DNA from: Oscillospiraceae bacterium
GTDB taxonomy: Bacteria > Bacillota > Clostridia > Oscillospirales > Acutalibacteraceae
NCBI GenBank assembly: GCA_902790325.1
Contig: CADARP010000004.1
Span: forward strand, 1 to 64,000
Direction: 5' to 3'
DNA length: 64,000 nucleotides
The notes under the pieces are model-generated. The model was not told where the DNA came from. It ran no database searches and saw only the letters and a program-made list of their open reading frames with translations. Every line of letters starts with the position of its first letter. Within the stretch, counting starts at the first letter, position 1. Positions 7,095 through 15,972 of the stretch are shown one piece after another. The translations under genes and the position numbers were made by a program.

Positions 7095-8101
7095 AGCCAG
7101 CCGCCTCCCTTCCGCGTTTTCAGAAGGTAGACGAAAAACGGCGTGCCGATCAGCGCGCAGAGAATGCCGATGGGGATCTCGCTCCCGGTAAGGCACCGCG
7201 ACAGCAGATCGACGATCACAAGAAAACCCGCGCCGAGCGAGATGCTCGCGGGGATCAGTTTCGTGTTTTCACTGCCGACAAGCATACGGCCGATGTGCGG
7301 GATGACCAGTCCGACCCAGCCGATGGTGCCGCTGATGCAGACCGCGCTCGCCGTGCAGAGCGTCGCGCCGCCGATCACCAAAAGGGAGCAAAGACGCACG
7401 TCTACGCCCAGCGCCGCCGCCTCGCGTTCGCCCATGGACAGCACGTCGATCCGCCGCCGGCACAAAAAGATAAGTCCCATGCCGAGCGACATAGGGATGA
7501 CTGCCGCCAGATGCGGCACGCCGACCGAGGCGAAGCTGCCCATGAGCCAGAAGGTGATGGCAGGGAGCTGACTGTACGGATCGGCAATGTATTTGAGCAG
7601 GGACACGAGCGCGGCAAAAAATGCCGAGACGATCGTGCCGCCGAGAATGAGCATGATGACGGTGTTGCGCTTGGCGATCCTGCCGGCAAAGTACGACAGT
7701 ACGACCGCTGCCGCACCGAACAGGAACGAAAGCGCATAGGTAAAGAAGCCGCTGCCGAAGCAGACGATGGCCAGACACGCGCCGAAACCGGCGCCGTTGG
7801 AAACGCCCAGGATCCCGGAATTGACAAGCGGGTTGCGGAACACGCTCTGGAACGCCGCGCCCGAAGCGGACAGCGACGCGCCGACAAATGCCGCGGCAAG
7901 CGCGCGCGGAAGACGGAGCTGCCGGACCGTTACCAGAACCGCATGCGGCACGGCGGACGGACGGAACAGCGCCGAAAGGACGTCGGACGGTGAAATGGCA
8001 TACCGCCCGAAAAACAAAGAAAGGACGATCGCGCCCACCGGCAGCGCGCACAAGAACAACGCGGTCGGTACGGACCGCCTGAAAGCCGCTTGTCTGCGCA
8101 T
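7091..8101 (-). CDS. FecCD-family ABC transporter permease
   Basis: A 336-residue polytopic membrane protein of the FecCD/BtuC family with about ten predicted helices. Recognisable family segments are VRQLRLPRALAAAFVGASLS with SGAAFQSVFRNPLV and GVSNGAGFGA, then SGTIGWVGLVIPHIGRMLVG (the loop contacting the ATPase) and SEIPIGILCALIGTPFFVYL at the end. It forms the channel of a metal/chelate importer with the ATPase and lipoprotein downstream. It is the first gene of the tightly coupled set. RBS AAAGGACG precedes ATG 8101. Confidence 0.92.
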   Translation of the reverse strand: MRRQAAFRRSVPTALFLCALPVGAIVLSLFFGRYAISPSDVLSALFRPSAVPHAVLVTVRQLRLPRALAAAFVGASLSASGAAFQSVFRNPLVNSGILGVSNGAGFGACLAIVCFGSGFFTYALSFLFGAAAVVLSYFAGRIAKRNTVIMLILGGTIVSAFFAALVSLLKYIADPYSQLPAITFWLMGSFASVGVPHLAAVIPMSLGMGLIFLCRRRIDVLSMGEREAAALGVDVRLCSLLVIGGATLCTASAVCISGTIGWVGLVIPHIGRMLVGSENTKLIPASISLGAGFLVIVDLLSRCLTGSEIPIGILCALIGTPFFVYLLKTRKGGGWL

Positions 8102-8133
8102 ATCGATCGTCCTTTATCTGATTCAGTGATTGG

Positions 8134-8814
8134 TTATTTCAGGCTGCGGTTGCGCTCGCCGCGCTCGCTGACTGCGATGGTGCGGTACGCTTTGGCTGTT
8201 TCCGCCAGCACGCCGAAATCGCATTCCGGTTTGTACAGTTCATCCATGAGTCCGTGGTCAAGCTCGACCGCGGTACAGCCCGCGTCCAGGAACGCGCGCA
8301 TATTCCACACGCTGATCCCGCCGCACGCGGCAAGAGGAATGTGCCCCAGCGGCTGCCGGAGCTGATCGAGGTATTCGGTGCCCAGGAACGACGCGGGAAA
8401 CAGGCGGATCAGATCGCCGCCCATGCGGTACGCCGTGTCGATCTCGGCCGGAGTGAACGCGCCCGGCATCGAGACCATCTCGAAGTCGCGCGTCATGCGG
8501 ATGATCACCTGGTCTGCGGCGCACGTCGAAATAAACTGCGCGCCCGCTTCGTGCGCCATGCGCACCTGTTCGGGCTTGCGCACGCCGGAAGCGCCCAGGC
8601 AAAGCTCGTCGTCAAACCGGTCGGCGAGCATTTTGATCTGCGCCGCAACGTCGCTGTCGCTCTGGTCGCCGCGCGGATCGAAGGAGATCTGTATGCAGTC
8701 GATCGAACCCTCCAGCAGCGCTTCGGCAGTCGGCACGAGCCGTTCCGCTTTGGCGCCGGCAATCGAGGCGATCACTCTGCCGGCGGTTATTCTTTCCATG
8801 GTCTGATGTCTCAT
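8134..8814 (-). CDS. KDPG/KHG aldolase-family protein with altered active site
   Basis: A 226-residue TIM-barrel protein of the Eda family, recognised from AGAQFISTCA, MPGAFTPAEI, DLIRLFPASFLG and ACGGISVWNM. In E. coli Eda the Schiff-base lysine (Lys133, in K-F-F-P-A) and the general base Glu45 (in V-L-E-V-T-L-R) are essential. Here the matching residues are Arg137 (IRLFPA) and Gln42 (CIQISFD). Ordinary KDPG cleavage is therefore doubtful. It may act on another keto acid by another route or be a binding protein. RBS AAGGAGG fits ATG 8814. The transporter permease begins 32 nt downstream with no visible terminator, so it may share its transcript. Confidence 0.75.
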   Translation of the reverse strand: MRHQTMERITAGRVIASIAGAKAERLVPTAEALLEGSIDCIQISFDPRGDQSDSDVAAQIKMLADRFDDELCLGASGVRKPEQVRMAHEAGAQFISTCAADQVIIRMTRDFEMVSMPGAFTPAEIDTAYRMGGDLIRLFPASFLGTEYLDQLRQPLGHIPLAACGGISVWNMRAFLDAGCTAVELDHGLMDELYKPECDFGVLAETAKAYRTIAVSERGERNRSLK

Positions 8815-8841
8815 AACGAATCCTCCTTATGCGGCATGGCC

Positions 8842-11112
8842 TTATGTGAGTATATCGCGGATCGCGCGCTTTTCGACGCGCCCGATTGCTTCTTTCGGCA
8901 TTTCGTCCAGGAGTGTCAGACAGTCGAGGATGGTCTGTGTCTGCTCGAGCATACGCGCAGAGGAGAAGCGCGTGTGCTGTGTTTCGTCCGACCAGAGCAG
9001 CGCGTCCTCGGCACAGAAAGCCAAAACGGGAATGCCGGCGGAATGCACCGGCTGTCCCTCACCGAAGATCGCGCCGGATGCGCGCAGTACGATCGAACGC
9101 GGATCGTCCCGCTGCTCAAGCGCCTGCCGGTACACGGCGTCGATGCCGCTGTTGGACGAAAACACGATCTCCGGCAGATCGGCCAGACCGAGCTGCTCCG
9201 CCGAGATCGCCGCGACTGCGCGCAGATGGCCGTTTCGGCCGTCCCACAGATCGCGGTGCATTTCCAGCCATTTGCTGATCGCGCCCGTTGAGGCGCTGGA
9301 TGCGGGCTGCATCATCGGCAGACGGTACCGCCCCGAGGCGAAGACAAAGATGTGCGTGCGCCGCAGCGGTTTGTCCTTGAGCGCGTCGATGAGAGAGAGA
9401 AGCGCGGCAAAGCCGTTTTCTTCGATCCGGTTGATCCCGTCCGTGTGCGTGTGGACGAGCACGGATTCCTCCGCCTCCGTACCGGGCAGCACACAGTAGA
9501 CTGTCTGCGTTTCGGCGTGCGGGACGGTCTGCGCGGTCACGGACAGCGAGGCGAAACACTGCGTCGGCGTATCGAGAAGCGTCTGCAGCAGTTGACCGTC
9601 CTCTCTGCCGATCCAGACGCAGGGAATGCCCACGTCATGCTGCGCATACGGCAGCGCCTGCGGCAGCGGCGTGTCGCCGTCCCAGACGCAGATCACGCCC
9701 TTGGCTCCGGCCACCTTGGCCAGCGACAGAAACGAGAAAGCCGCCGTTTTTGCGCCGACGCCGAACGTGTCGGGAAGCGGCAGATCGTCCGGTACCGAAA
9801 ACACGCGCTCGGCGCGGTACGTTCCGCGCAGTACGTCCATGTCCACATGTACCAGCGCGAGTTTTCCGCGCGCGCCGATGAAACGGTAGTTTTTGTCGAT
9901 CACGGGGTACAGCTCGCCCTGTGCCGGCTGGTCGCCGGACAGACCTGCGTACGCCATGGGGATGCAGGGGATATTCAGCGCGGTATCCTCCGCCGCGACC
10001 GTCAGAGAAGCGGAAGCCGTGCCCGTGTACGCGAAGTAATACGGGTCGGAGAAAACGCGCACTTGCGCAGACTGCAGCGTATTGCGGATCTCGCGCATAA
10101 ACCGTTCGTGTGCGGGATCGCCGGTCAGACGCTTTCCGCTCTGCGCGGCAGCGCTGACCAGATCGTCCAGCTCGTCCGCGGACGTGTAGTTGCCGATCAC
10201 ATATTTGCGCTTGTTGAGCGTGCCGCCCTTTTCAAACTGCAGCAGCGAATTGGTCAGCCCCAGATACTCCGACAGCGCGTGCAGTATTTTCTCGCCGTCC
10301 TGTACGCCTTCGCGGTACAGTTTGCCGAGGCTCTCCGTGTTGCGCTCGAGCAGAGAGATGTCGATCTCCTTGGACGGACGGATGACAAAGAGCTTGCCCT
10401 CGTCTTCCATTTGCTCCAGCAGGTCAAGCGTGTCGTTGTAGCGGTCGTTGGCGGACAGCGCCGCCTCGAGCATCTGCGGCGACGCTTTGTACAACTGTTT
10501 GGCCGCTTCGCGCTCGGCAAACGGCATCGTGCGCTTGCGGAAGCCTTTGTGCCGCGTCAGCAGCACGACGACCCGCTCGCTCTCTTCCATCGCGTGCAGG
10601 AACGGGATCGGATCGGCAACGCCGCCGTCAATGCAGCGATGACCGTCCAGCTCGACCGGCGGGGAGATCAGCGGCAGACTTGCCGACGCCGCTCCCGCTT
10701 TGAAAATGTCGGAGCATTCGCCCTTGCGGAAATAGATCGGGCTGCCGTCCTCGACGTCGGTCGCAACGACCGTGAACGCCTGCGCGGGGTCGTTGAACGT
10801 TTCGTAGTCAAACGGCAGATACGCCTGCAATCCATGGAACATAAAGTCAAAGCCGAACGCGCTTTCCTTGCGGTTGGCGATGTTGCGCAGATTGAGGTAC
10901 CGCTCGTCCCGGATGTAGTGCAGCAGGATGTCCGCGGAACGTCCGGTCTGATGCGAGATATAGTTGAACGCGTTGAGCGCGCCGGCAGAAACGCCGATCA
11001 CGCAGGGGAAATAGATGTTGCACCGCATGAGCACATCCAGCACACCTGCGGTGTGGATGCCGCGCAGCGCACCGCCCTCAACGACCAGCGCACTCCGATA
11101 TTTCTTTTCCAA
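8842..11112 (-). CDS. Patatin-like phospholipase fused to an M28-peptidase-like domain
   Basis: A 756-residue protein. Residues 1-290 are a YjjU/RssA-type patatin with oxyanion loop GGALRG (13-18), nucleophile GVSAG (Ser42) and catalytic Asp162 in DGG, so lipid acyl hydrolase activity is likely. After a linker, the C-terminal half (about 330-756) resembles an M28 aminopeptidase with an inserted PA-like domain; VHTHTDGINRIEENG sits where M28 enzymes have H-x-D ... D-N. The following Glu-Glu motif is missing (FVFASGRYRLP), so this half may be non-catalytic. There is no signal peptide. The start is TTG directly after the hydrolase stop with no good RBS, which suggests coupled translation. Confidence 0.75.
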   Translation of the reverse strand: MEKKYRSALVVEGGALRGIHTAGVLDVLMRCNIYFPCVIGVSAGALNAFNYISHQTGRSADILLHYIRDERYLNLRNIANRKESAFGFDFMFHGLQAYLPFDYETFNDPAQAFTVVATDVEDGSPIYFRKGECSDIFKAGAASASLPLISPPVELDGHRCIDGGVADPIPFLHAMEESERVVVLLTRHKGFRKRTMPFAEREAAKQLYKASPQMLEAALSANDRYNDTLDLLEQMEDEGKLFVIRPSKEIDISLLERNTESLGKLYREGVQDGEKILHALSEYLGLTNSLLQFEKGGTLNKRKYVIGNYTSADELDDLVSAAAQSGKRLTGDPAHERFMREIRNTLQSAQVRVFSDPYYFAYTGTASASLTVAAEDTALNIPCIPMAYAGLSGDQPAQGELYPVIDKNYRFIGARGKLALVHVDMDVLRGTYRAERVFSVPDDLPLPDTFGVGAKTAAFSFLSLAKVAGAKGVICVWDGDTPLPQALPYAQHDVGIPCVWIGREDGQLLQTLLDTPTQCFASLSVTAQTVPHAETQTVYCVLPGTEAEESVLVHTHTDGINRIEENGFAALLSLIDALKDKPLRRTHIFVFASGRYRLPMMQPASSASTGAISKWLEMHRDLWDGRNGHLRAVAAISAEQLGLADLPEIVFSSNSGIDAVYRQALEQRDDPRSIVLRASGAIFGEGQPVHSAGIPVLAFCAEDALLWSDETQHTRFSSARMLEQTQTILDCLTLLDEMPKEAIGRVEKRAIRDILT

Positions 11113-11113
11113 A

Positions 11114-12100
11114 TTATTCGGCCAGGAAAGCGAAGATCGCCTGCAGGTAAGGCTCCATTGCTTCGTTTACGCTCAGATAGATCTCGTGCTTGGACGCGGG
11201 GATCTTGACCAGCCGCGCGCCCGGAACCTTGGACACGAACTCTGCCTGCGGCTCCATCTCGACCACGTCGTCGATGGCGGGCTGGAACAGCATGACCTTC
11301 GTCTTGACGCCTGCGCAGTTCTGCGGGTCGAGCATCTTGGGGATGATTTTCAGCGACTCGTTGACCCAGTTGTAGGATGCGCCGTCGGTCTGGTACTCGG
11401 GCGTCTTTTTGCGCTTGTCATAGTAGTACTGGAAGCGCGCTTCGCTCGTGTCGTTGCTGTTTTCATACGTTCTGTCGGGATCGAAGCCCTTCTCGGTGAA
11501 GACGAGCTGCTTGCCCTTGCCGACCGCGAGGAACGCGCCGGCCATTGCGCGCGTGACCCAGTGCGGGAAACCGGCAGTCTTCGGCGAGATCATCGGAGAG
11601 GACAGGATCGCCTTCTCGAACACATCGGGGAACTGCTGGATGTACAGCGCTGCGACCGCGCCGCCCATCGAGTGCGAGAACAGATACAGCGGCAGATCGC
11701 CGGAATGCGCGCGCACGACGTTTTCGACATAGGCGTTGAAATCGCCCACATAGTCCGAGAAGCGGTTCACGTGCGCCACGCGCATATCGTCCACCTCACG
11801 GCTGGAGAAGCCGTGGCCGCGGTGGTCGATCGCAAAGACGTTATAGCCGGCCTGCAGGAAGTAGTAGTCCATCTCGCGGAACTTCTCCGCCGACTCCGTG
11901 AAGCCGTGGGAGATCACGATGCTGCCTTTGGCAGCGGGGCAAAGGTAATACTCATAGTGGAGTTTGCGGCCGCCCTCAAAGGTCATGTAGCCTTCCTTGC
12001 GCACCGATGCAAGCTCCGGTTCCACCACGGTCTGCATGACCTCGGCGTATGTGTCCTCCGCAAGGGGACGGATCTCGTTGATGTCTTTTACAGCAATCAT
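11114..12100 (-). CDS. Alpha/beta hydrolase (monoacylglycerol lipase / lysophospholipase-like)
   Basis: A 328-residue cytoplasmic hydrolase. The nucleophile elbow is SHSMGG (Ser144), the oxyanion HGFTES (about 65-70), the strand AIDHRGHGFSS is typical of monoglyceride lipases, the acid is in QPAIDDVV and the His in ASKHEIYLS near the C-terminus. GGAGG precedes ATG 12100, and the upstream TupA-like stop lies 3 nt before it. With the patatin gene directly downstream it makes a lipid-hydrolysis pair. Confidence 0.85.
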   Translation of the reverse strand: MIAVKDINEIRPLAEDTYAEVMQTVVEPELASVRKEGYMTFEGGRKLHYEYYLCPAAKGSIVISHGFTESAEKFREMDYYFLQAGYNVFAIDHRGHGFSSREVDDMRVAHVNRFSDYVGDFNAYVENVVRAHSGDLPLYLFSHSMGGAVAALYIQQFPDVFEKAILSSPMISPKTAGFPHWVTRAMAGAFLAVGKGKQLVFTEKGFDPDRTYENSNDTSEARFQYYYDKRKKTPEYQTDGASYNWVNESLKIIPKMLDPQNCAGVKTKVMLFQPAIDDVVEMEPQAEFVSKVPGARLVKIPASKHEIYLSVNEAMEPYLQAIFAFLAE

Positions 12101-12103
12101 GTT

Positions 12104-13045
12104 TTATTCCTCCTGTAAATTGTTTGTAGTATCGGACACAGCGGAAAGCTGTGCAGTGTCTGTAAGGGGTTTTCCGGCGGCGGTTTCAAATACGGGCTGT
12201 CCGTAGTCCTCGGTGCCGTACGACGCGAGATACGCGGCCGTTTCCGCGCTTTGCAGGAACGCGGCGAACGCGGCGGCGCCGTCCGTGTTGATCCGGTCGG
12301 AAAGTTCGGGTGAAACGGGTACGATGCAGTATGCGGTGCGCAGATCTGCCGCGTCCTCCAGCAGGATCTGCAGCTTCACGCTGCCGCGGTTTTGCAGGAA
12401 CGTTTCTTTTTCACAAAGCAGATACGCCTTGTTCTCGTCCGCAAGATGCAGCGTGCCGACCATTTCGAGCCGCGCCGCTTTGTACCAGCGGCGGCCGTTG
12501 CCGATCACGACGCCGGCCTTGGACCACAGAGCGGTCTCTATTTTGCAGACGTCGCTGTCGTCATAGCGCGAGACGAACGTCGCGCCGGATCCGGCGATCT
12601 TTGCCATCGCTTCGGCGGCCGATCTGCATTCCCGCACGCCGGCGGGATCGGACGCGGGGCCTGCCAGCACAAGCGAATCGTGCAGCCATTCGGTACCGGA
12701 CATGCCGTATCCGGACGCGATAAACTGCTTGGTCGTTGTATCGGACTGCACCAGCAGCAGGTCGGCGTTGCCGCTCTGCGCCACGGAGACCGCTACGCTG
12801 TTGGGATTGACCGCGAGATCCAGACGGTAGTCGGACTGCGCCTCGAACCGTGCGCGCAGCTCATCCATGACGGACGAATCCGCCAGCATCTGCGTCACGC
12901 ACACGCGCACCGTCCGGTTTTCGGGCAGATGCCGGGTTTGGGAGATCGTCGGCGGCGCGGACACGACCGCCTCGGTCGACGCGCCCGAGCGGGAACATGC
13001 GCACAGAAACACGAGACAGCAAAGCAGAACAAGCGCTCTTTTCAT
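12104..13045 (-). CDS. TupA-like periplasmic-binding lipoprotein (oxyanion, tungstate type)
   Basis: A 313-residue lipoprotein with lipobox FLCAC. The body matches the PBP fold of TupA/WtpA-like tungstate binders: LLLVQSDTTTKQFIASGYG, SLVLAGPASDPAGV and ATFVSRYDDSDVCKIETALW. In TupA these segments are followed by a TupB permease and TupC ATPase, but neither is present; lipid hydrolases follow. It may be an orphan receptor or may serve a transporter encoded elsewhere. ATG 13045 was chosen over GTG 13051 because GGAG lies 5 nt upstream. A strong promoter is at 13089-13117. Confidence 0.65.
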   Translation of the reverse strand: MKRALVLLCCLVFLCACSRSGASTEAVVSAPPTISQTRHLPENRTVRVCVTQMLADSSVMDELRARFEAQSDYRLDLAVNPNSVAVSVAQSGNADLLLVQSDTTTKQFIASGYGMSGTEWLHDSLVLAGPASDPAGVRECRSAAEAMAKIAGSGATFVSRYDDSDVCKIETALWSKAGVVIGNGRRWYKAARLEMVGTLHLADENKAYLLCEKETFLQNRGSVKLQILLEDAADLRTAYCIVPVSPELSDRINTDGAAAFAAFLQSAETAAYLASYGTEDYGQPVFETAAGKPLTDTAQLSAVSDTTNNLQEE

Positions 13046-13088
13046 AACCACTCCACCAGAACGATCGCATTATAGATTATATAAATCT

Positions 13089-13117
13089 ATTATACCGATT
13101 CCGCGGCGTATTGTCAA
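13089..13117 (-). promoter_or_regulatory. SigA-type promoter of the 13045-2179 gene string
   Basis: TTGACA, 17-bp spacer, TATAAT on the minus strand. It is the only strong promoter seen for the long minus-strand run, so it may drive several or all of those genes. Confidence 0.8.
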
Positions 13118-13195
13118 GCAATCTTGCGCCGGAGTTTGCGCATACGGACACGGTTCGCGCACCGGCGGTCAGAGGCGGTATGCGGCCGGTATCCC

Positions 13196-13224
13196 TTGAC
13201 AAAAAACACGCGGAATGCTAAAAT
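13196..13224 (+). promoter_or_regulatory. SigA-type promoter of the radical SAM gene
   Basis: TTGACA, 17-bp spacer, TAAAAT, divergent from the TupA-like gene promoter. Confidence 0.75.
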
Positions 13225-13297
13225 CTAAAAGAATATGTACGATACAAACGTGCCGGTTCCGACGTCGGCGCGCGGCGAAAAGGAAGGGGGCTTTACG

Positions 13298-14779
13298 GTG
13301 CGGGTCATGCTGATCAATCCCGGTATGCCGGTTTATCTGCGCATGCCGTCCGTGCCGCTGGGCCTGATCTCGATCGCCAGCTATCTGCGCGCACACGGGG
13401 ACGACGTCCGGCTTTTAGAGCGTTCCGTGCAGCACGGCGACGTGCGCAGGGAAGTCGAGCGATTCAAGCCGCAGGTCGTCGGGATCAGTTGCCTTTCGTC
13501 CTTGAGCAGTCTGGACGCCAAGAAGATCACCAAGACGATCCACGAGATCTGCGACGCGCCCGTGATCTGGGGCGGACAGGCGCCGAGCTCTCTGCCGGAG
13601 ATGTATCTGCGCGACGGAAAGCCGGACTATCTGAGTCTGGGCGAGGGCGAGATCACGATCTACGAATTCGTCCGCGCGGTCGAGAGCGGCGGCGACATGT
13701 CGCAGATCCCCGGCCTTGCGTATCTCGACAAGGACGGCAATTTCGTCCGCACGCCGGACCGACCGGTCGCGGATCTGACGGCGTTTCCGGAGATGGACTG
13801 GTCGTTCGTGGAGCCGCAGAACTACTTTTCCTCTTTCTTTCATTGTACGAAGATGCTCTATCTTCATGCGTCCAAGGGCTGTCCGGGTTCCTGCATATTC
13901 TGTTCCAACAAGCAGTTCCATCAGGGACGGAACCGCTGCCGCGATCCGAAACACGTGATGCACGACATCGAGTATCTGGTCGGCAAATGCGGCGCGAACG
14001 GCATCTATTTTTCCGACGAACAATTCGTCCCGAACCGCCGCATACGAGAAGAGCTGCTCTCGATGATCCGCGAAAGCGGACTGGACTTTGTGTGGGGATG
14101 CCAGATGCGCCTGGGCGTTCTGAACGAGGAGGACATCCGCCTTATGGCCGAGGCGGGCTGCCGCTGGATACTGTTCGGGATCGAATCGGGCAGTCAGGAA
14201 ATGATCCGCAAGATCAAAAAAGGCACCGACCTTCGTCTGGCGCTGCCGACGATCGAGTGGTGCGAAAAGGCCGGGATCACCGTGCAGGCGTCGTTTATCA
14301 TCGGCTATCCGGACGAGACGCCCGAGGAAATGCGGCGGACCGTCGACATGGCGCTGTCGCTTCCGGCAAGTCTGCCTGTGGTCAATATCCTGACGCCGCT
14401 GCCCAATTCGGAGATCTGGTTCCACGAGTTCGAGAGGGCGCATCCGCGCATCCGCGAGCCGAAAACGATCAAGGAGATGTCCAGGATCGAAGAGGTCGCG
14501 AGCGATACGGCACGGGTGAATCTGTCCAAAATCCCGCGTAAGGATCTGTACGTTGTCCATCACTATTTTCAGTGGAAGGATTTTATCGGCAAGGACTCTG
14601 TCAAGGACGACTCTTTCGGGATCGTCAAAAAAATGGCGCGCGATACGTTCAACCGGATTTTCAAACACGGTCTGCGCGGGTTCCTGTTCGGCACGTACCG
14701 GTCTGTCCGCCAGTTTGTTACGGTGTGGTTCTTTGCCCACTGTTTCCCGAAAACATTGAAAAAATACGGCCTGAAATAA
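13298..14779 (+). CDS. B12-binding-domain radical SAM protein
   Basis: A 493-residue protein. The N-terminal part (about 1-130) is a Rossmann-like cobalamin-binding module (VMLINPGMPVYLRMPSVPLG, PDYLSLGEGE). A radical SAM core follows with CPGSCIFC (Cys at about 194, 198 and 201, C-x3-C-x2-C) and GIESGSQEMIRKIKKG. A C-terminal extension of about 100 residues is basic. Such proteins methylate or rearrange unactivated carbons in lipids, antibiotics or cofactors; the substrate is not evident. GTG 13298 is preferred because AGGAAGGGGG ends 7 nt before it. The next gene is a lipoprotein hydrolase 39 nt downstream in the same direction. Confidence 0.85.
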   Translation: MRVMLINPGMPVYLRMPSVPLGLISIASYLRAHGDDVRLLERSVQHGDVRREVERFKPQVVGISCLSSLSSLDAKKITKTIHEICDAPVIWGGQAPSSLPEMYLRDGKPDYLSLGEGEITIYEFVRAVESGGDMSQIPGLAYLDKDGNFVRTPDRPVADLTAFPEMDWSFVEPQNYFSSFFHCTKMLYLHASKGCPGSCIFCSNKQFHQGRNRCRDPKHVMHDIEYLVGKCGANGIYFSDEQFVPNRRIREELLSMIRESGLDFVWGCQMRLGVLNEEDIRLMAEAGCRWILFGIESGSQEMIRKIKKGTDLRLALPTIEWCEKAGITVQASFIIGYPDETPEEMRRTVDMALSLPASLPVVNILTPLPNSEIWFHEFERAHPRIREPKTIKEMSRIEEVASDTARVNLSKIPRKDLYVVHHYFQWKDFIGKDSVKDDSFGIVKKMARDTFNRIFKHGLRGFLFGTYRSVRQFVTVWFFAHCFPKTLKKYGLK

Positions 14780-14818
14780 CCGATGCGTCTGCCGGCACGG
14801 CATCACGGGGAGGACATG

Positions 14819-15586
14819 ATGAAAAAAGCGATCTGCATACTGCTTCTGCTGTGTCTGCCGCTGTCGCTTGCGGCGTGCGCGGGCGATCCCGACGCGCCGA
14901 CCGCAGACGCCCGCACGGACGTCCCGATACAGACAACCGAACAGGAGGAAGAAACCATGACGGAAAAAACATCCGCGGCAAAACTGCTTTACATGGGTCA
15001 CGCGAGCCTGCGGCTCACGACGCCGGAGGGCAGGGTGATCTACATCGACCCCTATGCGGGCGACGGATACGGCGAGACGGCGGATCTCGTCCTCGTCACG
15101 CACAGTCATTTCGACCACACCGCGCTGGACAAGGTCGCCGACCGTGCGCCGGACTGCCGCGTCATTACCTGGAAAGAGGCGCTTTCCGGCGGTACGCACC
15201 GGACGTTCGATCTCGGTTACGTCACGGTTGAAGCCGTCGAGGCGGGCTATAACCGCAACCACAGCGTCAAGGAATGCGTCGGCTATGTTCTGACGCTGTC
15301 GGACGGCGTTCGCGTCTATGTGTCCGGAGACACGTCAAAGACAAAACAAATGCCGGCGCTTGCGGAAAAACAGATCGACTACGCGTTTTTCTGCTGCGAC
15401 GGCGTGTACAATATGGATTTGGATGAGGCGGCGGAGTGCGCTGCGCTGGTCGGCGCGAAGCACAATATTCCGTATCATGTGATCGCGGCAAGCGGAAGCC
15501 GGACGTTCGACCGCGCGCGTGCGGAACAGTTTGAAGCGGCCGGCCGGCTGATCCTTGAGCCGGGCGAGGAGATCGAGCTTGCGTAA
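14819..15586 (+). CDS. Lipoprotein metallo-beta-lactamase-fold hydrolase
   Basis: A 255-residue protein. A signal peptide ends in lipobox LSLAAC, an acidic linker of about 35 residues follows, then an MBL fold of the UlaG-like Lactamase_B_3 type: HASLRLTTPEGRVIYIDPYA, the metal motif THSHFDHTALD, SGDTSKT and the late IPYHVIA. It should sit on the outer face of the membrane; the substrate is unknown. Of two adjacent ATGs, 14819 has the better distance to GGGGAGG (14807-14813). Confidence 0.82.
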   Translation: MKKAICILLLLCLPLSLAACAGDPDAPTADARTDVPIQTTEQEEETMTEKTSAAKLLYMGHASLRLTTPEGRVIYIDPYAGDGYGETADLVLVTHSHFDHTALDKVADRAPDCRVITWKEALSGGTHRTFDLGYVTVEAVEAGYNRNHSVKECVGYVLTLSDGVRVYVSGDTSKTKQMPALAEKQIDYAFFCCDGVYNMDLDEAAECAALVGAKHNIPYHVIAASGSRTFDRARAEQFEAAGRLILEPGEEIELA

Positions 15587-15594
15587 AGGCGGGA

Positions 15595-15876
15595 TCAGCC
15601 CTTTGACTCGACGAATCTCCAGACGGCAAAGAGCAGCACTGCGATCTGCAGGACGAAGATGACCGGGATGCCGATCATGAATTTCGGGTGCTGCGTTTTG
15701 TGGCGGATGATCAGCATCGTGAAGAACATAGCGACGCTGCCGCCCAACGCGGCGAGCAGCAGCAGGACGGCCTCCGGTACGCGCATTGCGTGCCGCGGCG
15801 CCGCCCATTTGTCATAGATCGTCGCCAGGATCGAGATGCCCGAAATGATGATCAGATACAACAGAAGCGGATTCAT
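15595..15876 (-). CDS. DUF1294 family membrane protein
   Basis: A 93-residue integral membrane protein with about three helices. It carries the family features YDKWAAPRHAMRVPEAVLLL, LAALGGSVAMF and the loop RHKTQHPKF followed by a final helix. DUF1294 proteins are widespread and of unknown function. A TTGACA/TAAAAT-like promoter lies upstream (15911-15942, minus strand). The gene is convergent with the lipoprotein hydrolase, with 8 nt between stops. Confidence 0.85.
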   Translation of the reverse strand: MNPLLLYLIIISGISILATIYDKWAAPRHAMRVPEAVLLLLAALGGSVAMFFTMLIIRHKTQHPKFMIGIPVIFVLQIAVLLFAVWRFVESKG

Positions 15877-15972
15877 GCCGATACCTCCGGAAACGCAGTT
15901 TTATCGGGTTCATTTTAACCCGAAACATACAGGTTTGTCAACAGTATTTTGATAACAAAGGAGCGATCAGAG

